A stretch of DNA of 64,000 bases from Clostridium fallax (GCF_900129365.1 NZ_FQVM01000005.1:1-64000); one strand, 5' to 3'. Counted from the first letter of the stretch, positions 17,938 to 26,410 are shown. Translations and numbers: made by a program. The notes: a model not told the origin generated them from the letters alone.

Positions 17938-17981
17938 AATTGCAAAGTGCCTTGATTTTAAGAGTTTTGCTCTTTGCAATT
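17938..17981 (-). terminator. Possible terminator after gpr
   Basis: A ten-base arm AATTGCAAAG (17938-17947) pairs with CTTTGCAATT (17972-17981), with a smaller hairpin inside. It lies right after the gpr stop. The T run is weak, so termination may be partial and allow spoIIP expression. Confidence 0.45.
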
Positions 17982-17998
17982 AAAATAGATTATAAATA

Positions 17999-18973
17999 TT
18001 AACCCATAAATTTATTTATATCCTCCATATCTAATTCAGGTTGCAGTGCCATATTAAGCCCATTAGAGATAATCTTAGATACAGAGTCTATTACAATATC
18101 GACTTCTTTTGGAGTGACCATTAGATCTCCTACATATGGATTTAAAAGACTTTTTATCATATGACTTTTTTCATTTTTATCTATTGATTTTAACATATTA
18201 TAAAATTCGCCACCTTTTGTAGCTTCAGATATCATTTCATCTAAAACTAAATCCATAGCATCATTAACTATTGTTGAAGCTTCTACTACCGTAGGAACTC
18301 CTATAGCTATAACCGGAATACCTAAATTTTCTTCATTTATCTCCATTCTGTTATTTCCAATACCTGCCCCTGGAGAAATCCCAGTATTACTTATTTGTAT
18401 TGTTTTATTTACTCTTTCTAACTTTCTAGAAGCTAAAGCATCTATACAAATAATTAAGTTAGGATTTATTTTATCTGCTATAGATTTTATAATTTCACCG
18501 GTTTCAATTCCTGTTATACCTAAAACTCCTGGAGCTAAAGCACAAACAGGTCTTATAGAATCATCTATTGAATCTGGCATTATAGCCTTTAAATGCCTTG
18601 TAATCATTATTTTATCTACTACCTTAGGACCTAAAGCATCAGGAGTAATGTTCCAGTTACCAAGACCTACTACTAAAGCTGTATTATCTTTATTTATTTT
18701 TACTAAATCTTTTAAAGAATCTGAAAGAACTTTAGATACCTCATCCATAATTTCTCCATCATAATGAGTAAATTCTGGTATATCAATAGTTATGTATGTT
18801 CCTATAGGTTTTCCTATTTTTATAGCTCCATCTTTTGTTGTTACATCAACTTTTGTAATTTTAATATTATCCCTTTCATTTTCTTCTATAACTACTCCAT
18901 CTACTTCCTTTTTATGAACATTTTTATATATTTCCCTAGCTTCTACTGCTAAATCAGTTCTTACATTAATCAT
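17999..18973 (-). CDS. gpr: Spore germination protease GPR
   Basis: A 324-residue A25-family protease that degrades small acid-soluble spore proteins during germination. The N-terminal VRTDLAVEA, resembling the SASP cleavage sequence and lying near the zymogen processing site, is visible. So are VVGLGNWNITPDALGP and VCALAPGVLG, both family hallmarks. I start at the ATG at 18973, with AGAGGTGG upstream; the longer frame from 18994 lacks such support. It is made in the forespore as a zymogen. spoIIP follows on the same strand. Confidence 0.95.
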   Translation of the reverse strand: MINVRTDLAVEAREIYKNVHKKEVDGVVIEENERDNIKITKVDVTTKDGAIKIGKPIGTYITIDIPEFTHYDGEIMDEVSKVLSDSLKDLVKINKDNTALVVGLGNWNITPDALGPKVVDKIMITRHLKAIMPDSIDDSIRPVCALAPGVLGITGIETGEIIKSIADKINPNLIICIDALASRKLERVNKTIQISNTGISPGAGIGNNRMEINEENLGIPVIAIGVPTVVEASTIVNDAMDLVLDEMISEATKGGEFYNMLKSIDKNEKSHMIKSLLNPYVGDLMVTPKEVDIVIDSVSKIISNGLNMALQPELDMEDINKFMG

Positions 18974-19066
18974 TTTTCCACCTCTTTTTGTCATATATTT
19001 TTATTATTATTTTTATCTTTCCACAATAATTGAATATTATTATCTTAAATATTTTATATTTTTTAC

Positions 19067-19095
19067 TTGAATTATAAAAACTTCAATGCTATAAT
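19067..19095 (+). promoter_or_regulatory. Sigma-A promoter of rpsT
   Basis: TTGAAT (19067-19072), a 17-base spacer and a perfect TATAAT (19090-19095) give a strong promoter. It predicts a leader of about 72 bases before rpsT. Confidence 0.85.
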
Positions 19096-19174
19096 TACCT
19101 TTGTTGAATATGAACTCGTACGCGGTTTTCCCCAAAACTGCTGAGACCCTAAATTAGTCAAGGGGGGTGAAACA
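19096..19174 (+). promoter_or_regulatory. Structured 5' leader of rpsT
   Basis: This stretch is much richer in G and C than its surroundings. A CCCC segment (19130-19133) and ACCCT (about 19145) can pair with the AGGGGGGT Shine-Dalgarno at about 19161-19168. Such pairing would let the leader switch translation on and off, perhaps in response to free S20 protein. This is an inference from base pairing only. Confidence 0.4.
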
Positions 19175-19438
19175 ATGGCAAACATAAAGTCAGCTAAGAA
19201 GAGAATAAAAGTAACTGAAACTAAGACTTTAAGAAACAAAATGATAAAGTCAGCTCTTAAAACAGTTATAAAGAAATTCGAAGTATCTGTTGCTGCTAGC
19301 AACAAAGAAGAAGCTACTGTTCTTTTCAAAGATGTTGTTAAGGCATTAGACATGGCTACTTCAAAAGGAGTAGTACATAAGAACATGGCTGCTAGAAAGA
19401 AATCAAGATTAGCTACTAAGTTAAACGCTATGGCTTAA
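19175..19438 (+). CDS. rpsT: 30S ribosomal protein S20
   Basis: An 87-residue lysine-rich three-helix protein that binds 16S rRNA early in 30S assembly. The family start ANIKSAKKRIKVTE and the C-terminal VVHKNMAARKKSRLATKLN are both present. It has its own promoter and terminator, lying convergent to holA and divergent from gpr, as in many clostridia. Confidence 0.98.
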   Translation: MANIKSAKKRIKVTETKTLRNKMIKSALKTVIKKFEVSVAASNKEEATVLFKDVVKALDMATSKGVVHKNMAARKKSRLATKLNAMA

Positions 19439-19444
19439 TCAATA

Positions 19445-19474
19445 AACCGGTCTCTTTGACCGGTTATTTTCTTT
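19445..19474 (+). terminator. rpsT terminator
   Basis: The stem AACCGGTC/GACCGGTT with a five-base loop is followed by ATTTTCTTTTT. GC-rich stem and T run make a standard intrinsic terminator. Confidence 0.9.
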
Positions 19475-19483
19475 TTATACGCT

Positions 19484-19525
19484 AAAAAACAGCTATAGCT
19501 AGCTCCTTGCACTAACTATAACTGT
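19484..19525 (-). terminator. holA terminator overlapping the gene end
   Basis: On the minus strand AACAGTTATAGTTAG pairs with CTAGCTATAGCTGTT and runs into six T. The left arm lies within the last codons of holA, so the coding end doubles as the terminator stem. Confidence 0.75.
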
Positions 19526-20539
19526 TTTCATAATAAATAATTCTAATTCTATTTTTTTATCTAAAGAGCTACTTTTAAGCTTTTTCTCCGTTTCTATAAA
19601 TTCTTCCATACAAGATTCTATTTGTTTAATGGTAAATTTCCTACTTTGACCTATTAATTTTTCCACAACAAAAACTGGTCTATGAATTTCTCTTGCAATA
19701 ACTTCTTTATTTTTTCCCTCATTTAAAGCTACCTTAATTCTAAATAACATATTAAACTGGTTAGCAATTAAAGTAAGAATTAACATTATATTTTCACCTT
19801 TATTAAGTAGATCATTCATTATATCTATAGCTTTTTCAGGCTTTCTTTGAGATATAAAATCTACAAGATCAAATACATCATCTTCCCCTTTATTAGGAAG
19901 TAATAAAGATATATCTTCTTTTTTTATATCCCTACCTAATGTATAATTTATAAGTTTATCTATTTCTCTTTCTATTATATCAAAATTATTTTCTACAGAA
20001 TCACAAAAAAATCTAAGCTCTACTCTTCCTATTTTTTTACCTTTTTTCTCAAAAATATTATTTACTTTTTTGTATAATCTTTCTCCTCTTAATTTATCTG
20101 CATAAACTACAGTGCTTAATTTATCTAAGGTATGGAATTTTTTATTTTTATTTGGTCTCTCTCTTTTATCTCCAAATAAATAATACATTATTAAAATAGT
20201 TTGTTCCGGTAAATTTTTTAAATACTCTTTAATTTCATTATATACTTTTAATCCAGCACTATCTGTTTTATCCTTTAAAAAATTGGCCCTATATACTACT
20301 ACTACCTTTTTATCACTCATAAAAGGAAGAGTTTCACAGGCATTCATTATTTCATCAAAAGTACTATTATTTCCATCAATTTTTATTAGGTTTAAATCTT
20401 TAAATGTCTGATCTATAGCTTTATTTATTATAATATCTATATTTTCTTTTATAAGCATCTCATCTAGCCCACAAAAAACATATGAATTTTTAAACTTACC
20501 TTCTTTAATTTCCTTATCCAAAAGTTCTAAATCTATCAC
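19499..20539 (-). CDS. holA: DNA polymerase III delta subunit
   Basis: A 346-residue clamp-loader subunit that opens the beta sliding clamp. The N-terminal AAA-like fold starts with a SYVFCGLDEMLIKE segment, and the middle and collar domains include KPEKAIDIMNDLLNKGENIMLI-like sequence (PEKAIDIMNDLL, NQFNMLFRIK). I start at the GTG at 20539, after GAGAGGAAG; the TTG at 20557 lies in front of that Shine-Dalgarno. The GTG overlaps the comEC stop as GTGA, implying translational coupling. comEC-holA adjacency is classic for Firmicutes. Confidence 0.93.
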   Translation of the reverse strand: MIDLELLDKEIKEGKFKNSYVFCGLDEMLIKENIDIIINKAIDQTFKDLNLIKIDGNNSTFDEIMNACETLPFMSDKKVVVVYRANFLKDKTDSAGLKVYNEIKEYLKNLPEQTILIMYYLFGDKRERPNKNKKFHTLDKLSTVVYADKLRGERLYKKVNNIFEKKGKKIGRVELRFFCDSVENNFDIIEREIDKLINYTLGRDIKKEDISLLLPNKGEDDVFDLVDFISQRKPEKAIDIMNDLLNKGENIMLILTLIANQFNMLFRIKVALNEGKNKEVIAREIHRPVFVVEKLIGQSRKFTIKQIESCMEEFIETEKKLKSSSLDKKIELELFIMKTVIVSARS

Positions 20540-22263
20540 TTTAATCTTCCTCTCCAATTAATCATATAGCCTTTATCTTTAAATAGCATAGAGAAAAATC
20601 TTTGCTCTTCATACTCATTACTTAAAAATATTATATCACAATAGATTTCTTTATTGATATTTTCATTATTTTCTGTAAAAAATATTTTTTTGTTTTTTCC
20701 TTGTAAATACATATATCTTAAATTTCTATCAATTTTTATGAAATGATTATGAGTTTTTATTTTTTTATCCTCGTCTAAAGCTATAAATTCTGTAACTCCA
20801 TAGTTTAGCCTTGCATTTTTTATAAAGTATTGATTTTTACTATTAGTTAAAAATATCTTTTTAAATCCACTATGAATTACTATACCTTTATTATATTTGT
20901 CTCTAAAAAATATAATTCTTGGTGAAAAAGAATAGATTAGAAAAAATGAAACTATAAATAAAATTAAAGGAATATTTTTAAACTTTCTTTGCCCCTTTTT
21001 AATCATATAAACACAGATAAGAGTAGATAAATAAAAATAAACTAAAATATTATTAAAAATTATAGATTCTATAGCAATAGTATTTATAATATACATAGCT
21101 CCGTCTAGCACTAATAATATTAAATTTAATATTATAGATAAAAAATTGAATATAGGATTTATTAGACTAAAAATCATAGATAAATTTCCTATAATTATTA
21201 GTGGTGTAAATATTGGAACTATAAATATATTAGATATTATAAAATTTAACGAAAACTCTTTAATTACTAAAGCTATTAAAGGAAAAGTAAAGACTTGGGC
21301 TGATAAGGATAAAGATACAATATTATTTAAGAAAATAGGTAATTTATATAGTTTTCTTTTAATCTTTTTAAAAAATAATAATATACCTAAGGTAGCAAAA
21401 TAAGATAAATTAAATCCAAAATCAAATATCAAATAAGGGTTAACTAGTAATAGTAAAATAGCAGAAAAACTTAATGCTGATAACCCATCATAATTTTTCC
21501 TTAATCTTTTTCCTAAATTTAATAAAGTTATCATTATAAAAGCTCTTATACTAGGAGCATTACCTCCTGTTAAAATTACATATAAAAAAGTAATAGCTAT
21601 AGAAGGATAAAATCCTAAAAATTTTATAAGAAACCCATATATTAATGTTAGATGAAATCCAGATACACACATTACATGTACAATTCCAAGATTTTTTATA
21701 TCAAGTTTTTGATTTTCCGTTAAATATTTATCCTCTCCTAGACATGATGAAATAACTATTGCAGATTTTTCTTCACCTATTTTATCACTAAGCTTACTAA
21801 AAAATTTATCAATTAAGTTTAATCTTTTACTCTCACCTACTTTTATTTTTTCATCTGAAAATAAAAGTCCAACTATACCTTTTTCTATATTTTTATCTTT
21901 TTTAAATGTCCCTTTTATTATTAAATTGTCTCCCTCTTTAATATTATTAATATTTCCTACTATTTTTATTTTTCTTTTATTATAATATCCAATTAAATAT
22001 TTCTTTTGTATATTTTCAGCTTTAACCTTAAAAGTTCCCCTTTGATTTATAGTACTTTCATAATAAATATAATTTACAAAAAATCCAATTACCACTAATA
22101 AAATTAGTATAAAAGAATTTATTTTACTATTATATAAGCAAATATTAACTACAAAATATAATATGAAAATTATTATTACTGATAATATACTGTAGTCTTT
22201 TAAAATATAACAAAAAAGACCTAGTACTATAGAAATAAGTATATTGATAATAGGTCTTTTCAT
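20536..22263 (-). CDS. comEC: ComEC/Rec2-type DNA uptake channel protein, short form
   Basis: A 575-residue polytopic membrane protein. N-terminal membrane helices are followed by an OB-like outside domain (about 80-160). The competence-domain core has HVMCVSGFHLTLIYG, GGNAPSIRAFIM and NPYLIFDFGFNLSYFATLGI. The Bacillus protein is about 776 residues and ends in a metallo-beta-lactamase-like domain. Here the tail (about 450-575) has no HxHxDH motif and is short and divergent. It would conduct single-stranded DNA if a pseudopilus and ComEA exist elsewhere. It is coupled to holA and probably to a small upstream frame. Confidence 0.88.
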   Translation of the reverse strand: MKRPIINILISIVLGLFCYILKDYSILSVIIIFILYFVVNICLYNSKINSFILILLVVIGFFVNYIYYESTINQRGTFKVKAENIQKKYLIGYYNKRKIKIVGNINNIKEGDNLIIKGTFKKDKNIEKGIVGLLFSDEKIKVGESKRLNLIDKFFSKLSDKIGEEKSAIVISSCLGEDKYLTENQKLDIKNLGIVHVMCVSGFHLTLIYGFLIKFLGFYPSIAITFLYVILTGGNAPSIRAFIMITLLNLGKRLRKNYDGLSALSFSAILLLLVNPYLIFDFGFNLSYFATLGILLFFKKIKRKLYKLPIFLNNIVSLSLSAQVFTFPLIALVIKEFSLNFIISNIFIVPIFTPLIIIGNLSMIFSLINPIFNFLSIILNLILLVLDGAMYIINTIAIESIIFNNILVYFYLSTLICVYMIKKGQRKFKNIPLILFIVSFFLIYSFSPRIIFFRDKYNKGIVIHSGFKKIFLTNSKNQYFIKNARLNYGVTEFIALDEDKKIKTHNHFIKIDRNLRYMYLQGKNKKIFFTENNENINKEIYCDIIFLSNEYEEQRFFSMLFKDKGYMINWRGRLK

Positions 22264-22382
22264 ATATAATTTTCTACTATAAAACTATATTTTTTCTTAA
22301 GATATAAAAATATTATATCTGTAAATGACTTAATATTATTTTTATTTACCCTATTAAAAGTCTTTAATAAATTTTTTAATAT
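22260..22382 (-). CDS. Candidate 40-codon gene ahead of comEC, ATA start
   Basis: A GGAGGTGA Shine-Dalgarno (22388-22395) is followed five bases later by ATA and an open frame of 40 codons starting (I/M)-L-K-N-L-L-K-T-F-N-R. The product would be basic and partly hydrophobic (FTDIIFLYLKKK). Its TGA overlaps the comEC ATG (ATGA). No ATG, GTG or TTG starts the frame, and the other two frames after the Shine-Dalgarno close at once or after 11 codons. It could be a true small protein with a rare start or a leader that couples translation to comEC. I do not recognise it. Confidence 0.4.
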   Translation of the reverse strand: MLKNLLKTFNRVNKNNIKSFTDIIFLYLKKKYSFIVENYI

Positions 22383-22748
22383 AAAAATCACCTCCATATA
22401 TTTAGTTTTGTCCACTTTAAATATTTAAATACAATAGGTATAAAAAACCTTTTAAAATAAAATATTTATATAAAACCTATAGTAATATTTTCAAAACTTA
22501 TTTTCTAATATTTTTATTCTTTTCTATTTACTTTAAAATACTTATTTATTCTATTATAGAATAAATAAGCTATGTAAAGATAAACATTAAATATAATACA
22601 CTAAAAGTTTAATGTAAAATTTTAATAATATATATTCTATCTTTACATAGCCATTTTAAGTTATATACAATAAATTTATTATAATATTTTTATTTTATAT
22701 TATACGTGAAAAATAATAAAATACTTTTAATTTGAAAAAATAAAGTTT
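22383..22748. other. Intergenic region between spoVAE and comEC
   Basis: I see no supported gene in this very AT-rich stretch. It holds the Shine-Dalgarno of the small comEC leader frame and two adjoining dyads at 22541-22651. Confidence 0.6.
22541..22651. repeat. Adjoining inverted repeats
   Basis: The first hairpin has a perfect 13-bp stem and 3-base loop (22541-22569). It touches a second dyad whose 14-base arms, GCTATGTAAAGATA (22569-22582) and complement (22638-22651), enclose a smaller ACATTAAA/TTTAATGT repeat. This may be a structured RNA, a terminator for spoVAE, or a small mobile repeat. Confidence 0.6.
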
Positions 22749-23108
22749 CTAATCTTTAGTTTTAGGATTAAATATTAAAGCCATAATATATCCAAAAAAT
22801 ATAGCCGCTGTTATCCCAGCTGCAGTTCCCTTTATTCCTCCTGAAAAAGCTCCTAATAACCCATTTTCTCTAACTTCTTTTATAGCAGCTTTAGCTAATG
22901 AATTTCCAAAACCAGGAAGAGGAATAGTAGCTCCTGCTCCACCAAATTCAACTATTTTATCATATATACCAAAAGCCCCTAAAATTGCACCTATCGTTAC
23001 AAAGGATACTAAAATTCTTCCTGGAGTTAATTTAGTTTTATCCATTAGAACTTGTGCAATAATGCATATAATTCCACCTACTATAAATGCTTTTATATAA
23101 GTATCCAT
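22749..23108 (-). CDS. spoVAE: Stage V sporulation protein AE
   Basis: A 119-residue membrane protein (SpoVAEb type) with four likely helices and the motif GFGNSLAKAAIKEVRENG. It belongs to the SpoVA channel that loads dipicolinic acid into the forespore and releases it at germination. It is the third gene of spoVAC-D-E, 14 bases after spoVAD. Homology to SpoVAC is visible in the shared gGAGatiPlPGFgnSl-like loop. Confidence 0.93.
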   Translation of the reverse strand: MDTYIKAFIVGGIICIIAQVLMDKTKLTPGRILVSFVTIGAILGAFGIYDKIVEFGGAGATIPLPGFGNSLAKAAIKEVRENGLLGAFSGGIKGTAAGITAAIFFGYIMALIFNPKTKD

Positions 23109-23122
23109 ATAACAAAACTCCT

Positions 23123-24142
23123 TTATACATTTTCTATAGCTACAGCATGAGCTATACCTGGTATACTTTCTCCTTGAAGAGATGTAGTTGTACTCATAAG
23201 AGCTCCTGTAGATATTAATAAAATTTTATTTATTTCTTTATCTTTTAACTTTTTATAAAGATATCCACTGCTAACTACAGCTGAACATCCACATCCACTT
23301 CCTCCAGCATTAGTCTTTTGTTTTTCATTATCAAAAATTACAGAACCACAGTCAATATATACATCTCTTACATCATATCCATATTCTAAAAGTAGTTCTT
23401 CTGTTATTTTCTTTCCTATGTCCCCCAAATCACCTGTAGCTATTACATCATAATCCTTTGGTTGTCTTCCTGTTTCTTTAAAATGTTTATAAATAGTATC
23501 TACAGCTGCTGGAGCCATTGCAGCTCCCATATTATCTGCATCTAATACCCCATAATCCTTTACCTTACCTGTTGTTATATATGTCACTGCCGGATAATCT
23601 CCTTTATCAGTTAAAAGCATAGCCCCAGATCCTGTAACTGTCCATTGGGAAGTTTCTGATCTTTGAGATCCATACTCTAAAGGAAACCTAAATTGTCTTT
23701 CTGCCGAACTAAAATGAGATGATGTAGAAGCTATTACATACTTTGCTATCTGAGCTTCCATTGCAATAGATGCTAAGCTTAATGATTCCGCCATAGTTGA
23801 ACAAGCTCCATATAGTCCAAAAAATGGTATGCTAAATTCTCTAGCAGCGAAATTTGATGAACTAATTTGATTTAAAAGATCTCCTGCAAATAAATAGTCT
23901 ATATCTTTTTCCTTTAAATTAGCTTTTTTCATCACTTCTAAAATAGCAGTATACATCATTCTACTTTCAGCTTTTTCAAAGGTTTTTTCTCCATAAGTAT
24001 CATCATTTATTATTATGTCAAAATAATCCTTTAATGGTCCCTCACCTTCCTTTGGACCAACTACTGTACTTGTTGCCATAATTCTTGGTAAATTTAAAAG
24101 TTTTATAGTCTGCTCACCTATTCTTTTTATCTTTTTATCCAT
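23123..24142 (-). CDS. spoVAD: Stage V sporulation protein AD
   Basis: A 339-residue soluble SpoVA component with a thiolase-like fold that binds dipicolinic acid. ATSTVVGPKEGEGPL near the N-terminus, GLYGACSTMAESL (thiolase-like Cys site) and NAGGSGCGCSAVV are all typical. Its ATG overlaps the spoVAC stop by one base (TAATG). Confidence 0.96.
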   Translation of the reverse strand: MDKKIKRIGEQTIKLLNLPRIMATSTVVGPKEGEGPLKDYFDIIINDDTYGEKTFEKAESRMMYTAILEVMKKANLKEKDIDYLFAGDLLNQISSSNFAAREFSIPFFGLYGACSTMAESLSLASIAMEAQIAKYVIASTSSHFSSAERQFRFPLEYGSQRSETSQWTVTGSGAMLLTDKGDYPAVTYITTGKVKDYGVLDADNMGAAMAPAAVDTIYKHFKETGRQPKDYDVIATGDLGDIGKKITEELLLEYGYDVRDVYIDCGSVIFDNEKQKTNAGGSGCGCSAVVSSGYLYKKLKDKEINKILLISTGALMSTTTSLQGESIPGIAHAVAIENV

Positions 24143-24615
24143 TACAAAATCACTCCAAATATATAATAAATAATTCCTATAATCACAGAAGTACCTATTC
24201 CGTAAACTAATACAGGTCCTCCTATTGTAAACATCTTAGCTGCAACTCCAAAAACAAAACCTTCCTTTTTGAATTCTATAGCTGGTGATACTATAGAATT
24301 GGCAAAACCTGTAATTGGAACAACTGTACCAGCCCCAGCAAAACTTGCAATTTTGTCATATATACCTATACCAGTTAATAAAGCTCCTAAAAATACCATT
24401 ATTATAGATAATATAGCTGCCCCGTCATCTTTAGTAATACCAAAACTTATTAAAGTATTTAGTATAAATTGTCCTAGTACACAAATAAGTCCACCTACCC
24501 AAAAAGCATTAATACAATTTTTTAAAAGTTTAGGTTTTGGTTTTACTTCTTGAGATAATTTTTGAAATTTTTGTTTTATAATCATTTCCTTCTTCTGATC
24601 ACTTTTTTTGCTCAT
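24142..24615 (-). CDS. spoVAC: Stage V sporulation protein AC
   Basis: A 157-residue membrane protein with four to five helices, the mechanosensitive-channel-like component of the SpoVA complex. AFWVGGLICVLGQ and GAGTVVPITGFANSIVSPA are family motifs. I start at the second ATG (24615), eight to nine bases past AAAGG; the first ATG (24624) touches the Shine-Dalgarno. A terminator separates it from sigF upstream, so it probably has its own forespore promoter. Confidence 0.94.
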   Translation of the reverse strand: MSKKSDQKKEMIIKQKFQKLSQEVKPKPKLLKNCINAFWVGGLICVLGQFILNTLISFGITKDDGAAILSIIMVFLGALLTGIGIYDKIASFAGAGTVVPITGFANSIVSPAIEFKKEGFVFGVAAKMFTIGGPVLVYGIGTSVIIGIIYYIFGVIL

Positions 24616-24744
24616 TTTTATCATCCTTTGCTTATAATTTTAGAAATTTTTATAATGAATATTTTTTATTATAAATATAATTTTTATATAACTATTTTAT
24701 AAAGATAGTATTTGTTTAAAACATAAATTATTATTCAAAAAATT

Positions 24745-24788
24745 AAAAAGAAGCTTTTAAAAAATTATTTTTTAAAAGCTTCTTTTTA
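24745..24788 (-). terminator. Terminator between sigF and spoVAC
   Basis: The stem AAGAAGCTTTTAAAAAA with its complement and a three-base loop ends on the minus strand in TTTTTAATTT. It sits 35 bases after the sigF stop and ends the spoIIA transcript. Confidence 0.85.
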
Positions 24789-24822
24789 AATACTTTTTTT
24801 ATTTTTCATAATTAACATATAA

Positions 24823-25578
24823 CTAAAACTTAAGTTTTTCTCTCATTGCCATTAAAACCTTTTTTTCTATTCTCGAAACCTGGACTTGACTTATGCCTAA
24901 AAGTTTTGCAACTTGAACCTGAGTTTTATCTTTAAAATATCTAAGCATAATAATTTGTCTTGATTTATTATCTAAAGTAGATAATGCTTCTTTTAAAGCT
25001 AACTTATCAATCATTTCCTCATCACTATCACCATTCTCACTTAATTTATCAATTAAAAGTACTGGTGCTCCATCATCTTGATGAATAGTATCATATAAAT
25101 ATTGCATACAACTTGCAGATTCTAAAGCATATACTATTTCTTCCTTATCTATCCCAGAGAATTCAGATAATTCCTCAATAGTCGGTTCCCTATCTAATCT
25201 CTTAGAAAGTTCTTCTTTATCGAAATGAAGTTTTTTGGCTAAAGTTTTAGTATTTCTACTTACTTTAATCATTCCATCATCTCTTAAAAATCTTTTTATT
25301 TCTCCAATAATCATAGGTACTGCATAAGTTGAAAATTTTACATTAAAACTATCATCGAAATTATTTACTGCCTTAATAAGTCCAATAGATCCTATTTGAA
25401 ATATATCCTCATAATCATATCCTCTATTACTAAATTTTCTGCTTATTGATGATACTAGAGGAAGATTTATCTCTATAACTTTATTCATTGCCTCTTCACT
25501 ACCGGCTTTAGCTAAGGAAATTAATTCTGCATTATCATTATAATTATAATCCTCTCTTAATAAATTCTCTTTCTCCAT
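24823..25578 (-). CDS. sigF: Forespore-specific sigma factor F
   Basis: A 251-residue sigma-70 family factor that starts the forespore programme. Region 2 has EDIFQIGSIGLIKAVNNFD and FSTYAVPMIIGEIKRFLRDD, with the promoter-melting and -10 recognition residues. Region 4 ends with the helix-turn-helix TQVQVAKLLGISQVQVSRIE. It lies eight bases after spoIIAB, its anti-sigma factor, within the conserved spoIIA operon. Confidence 0.97.
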   Translation of the reverse strand: MEKENLLREDYNYNDNAELISLAKAGSEEAMNKVIEINLPLVSSISRKFSNRGYDYEDIFQIGSIGLIKAVNNFDDSFNVKFSTYAVPMIIGEIKRFLRDDGMIKVSRNTKTLAKKLHFDKEELSKRLDREPTIEELSEFSGIDKEEIVYALESASCMQYLYDTIHQDDGAPVLLIDKLSENGDSDEEMIDKLALKEALSTLDNKSRQIIMLRYFKDKTQVQVAKLLGISQVQVSRIEKKVLMAMREKLKF

Positions 25579-25586
25579 ATACTCAC

Positions 25587-26018
25587 CTAGCTTAAAGATT
25601 TAAATACTTTTTTCATTACTACTTTAGTTCCTTTACCCTTTTCACTAAAAACTTTTAATTCATCCATAAATGTTTCCATAACAGTAAATCCCATACCTGA
25701 TCTTTCAAGTTCTGGTTTTGATGTATATAAAGGTTCTCTAGCTAAATCTATATCTTCTATACCTGTCCCATTATCCCATATAACAATTGTAGCTTCATTT
25801 TTAATAATAGTTACCTCTATAAAAACTGTTCCATTTCCTTTATCTTCATATCCGTGTATTATAGAATTAGTTACAGCTTCAGAAACGGCAGTCTTTATAT
25901 CACTAATCTCCTCAATAGTTGGATCTAATTGTGAAATAAATGCAGCTACTGCAACTCTCGCAAAACCTTCATTTTGAGATTTACTTAAAAATTCTATCTT
26001 CATTTTGTTTTCTTCCAT
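25587..26018 (-). CDS. spoIIAB: Anti-sigma F factor / serine kinase
   Basis: A 143-residue GHKL-fold protein that binds and inhibits sigma F and phosphorylates SpoIIAA. The N box AVSEAVTNSIIHGYED and the G1 box IWDNGTGIED are visible, as is RSGMGFTVMETFMD (G2). Length is typical. It lies 14 bases after spoIIAA. Confidence 0.97.
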   Translation of the reverse strand: MEENKMKIEFLSKSQNEGFARVAVAAFISQLDPTIEEISDIKTAVSEAVTNSIIHGYEDKGNGTVFIEVTIIKNEATIVIWDNGTGIEDIDLAREPLYTSKPELERSGMGFTVMETFMDELKVFSEKGKGTKVVMKKVFKSLS

Positions 26019-26032
26019 TTAAATCCCTCCAT

Positions 26033-26368
26033 CTAAATGCTACTTATAGCTTCCTCTACATTGTTATAGGTATTTATAATTTTAAATATTCCTGATAGCT
26101 CAAAAATTCTTTTAACATTTTTAGTTAAAGAGGTTATTAAAACTTTTCCCTCTCTACTTTCTACCTTTTTATATCTTCCAATTACTACCCCTATACCTGA
26201 ACTATCCATAAAACTTACTCCGGAAAAATCCATTATAAGATTTTTAAAATTATCTCTATCTATTCTATCGTCAATTTTTATTCTAACTTCCTCTGCACTA
26301 TGGTGATCTAACTCCCCCATTAAAGTAACAATCAAATTGTTGTTAATGTTATCAAATTTTAAATACAT
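26033..26368 (-). CDS. spoIIAA: Anti-anti-sigma factor SpoIIAA
   Basis: A 111-residue STAS-domain protein that frees sigma F by binding SpoIIAB. The phosphorylated serine lies in the classic DFSGVSFMDSSGIGVV motif (about residues 48-63). Length is normal. An in-frame TAG lies three codons upstream of the ATG, so the start cannot be earlier. The Shine-Dalgarno is, however, 32 bases away with a hairpin between. Confidence 0.97.
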   Translation of the reverse strand: MYLKFDNINNNLIVTLMGELDHHSAEEVRIKIDDRIDRDNFKNLIMDFSGVSFMDSSGIGVVIGRYKKVESREGKVLITSLTKNVKRIFELSGIFKIINTYNNVEEAISSI

Positions 26369-26410
26369 AAGACACTACTCTTTTTATTAAAAAGAGTATT
26401 TCACCTCCTT
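26366..26410 (-). promoter_or_regulatory. Hairpin between Shine-Dalgarno and start of spoIIAA
   Basis: AAGGAGGTGA (26401-26410) is followed by three bases, a perfect 9-bp hairpin ACTCTTTTT/AAAAAGAGT (26377-26397) and eight bases before ATG. Linear spacing is 32 bases; with the hairpin folded it is 11. No start codon lies at normal distance from the Shine-Dalgarno. Confidence 0.75.

Noticed and set aside
22700..22748. Intrinsic terminator directly after spoVAE
   Set aside because: The AT-rich sequence has no convincing stem followed by a T run on the minus strand.
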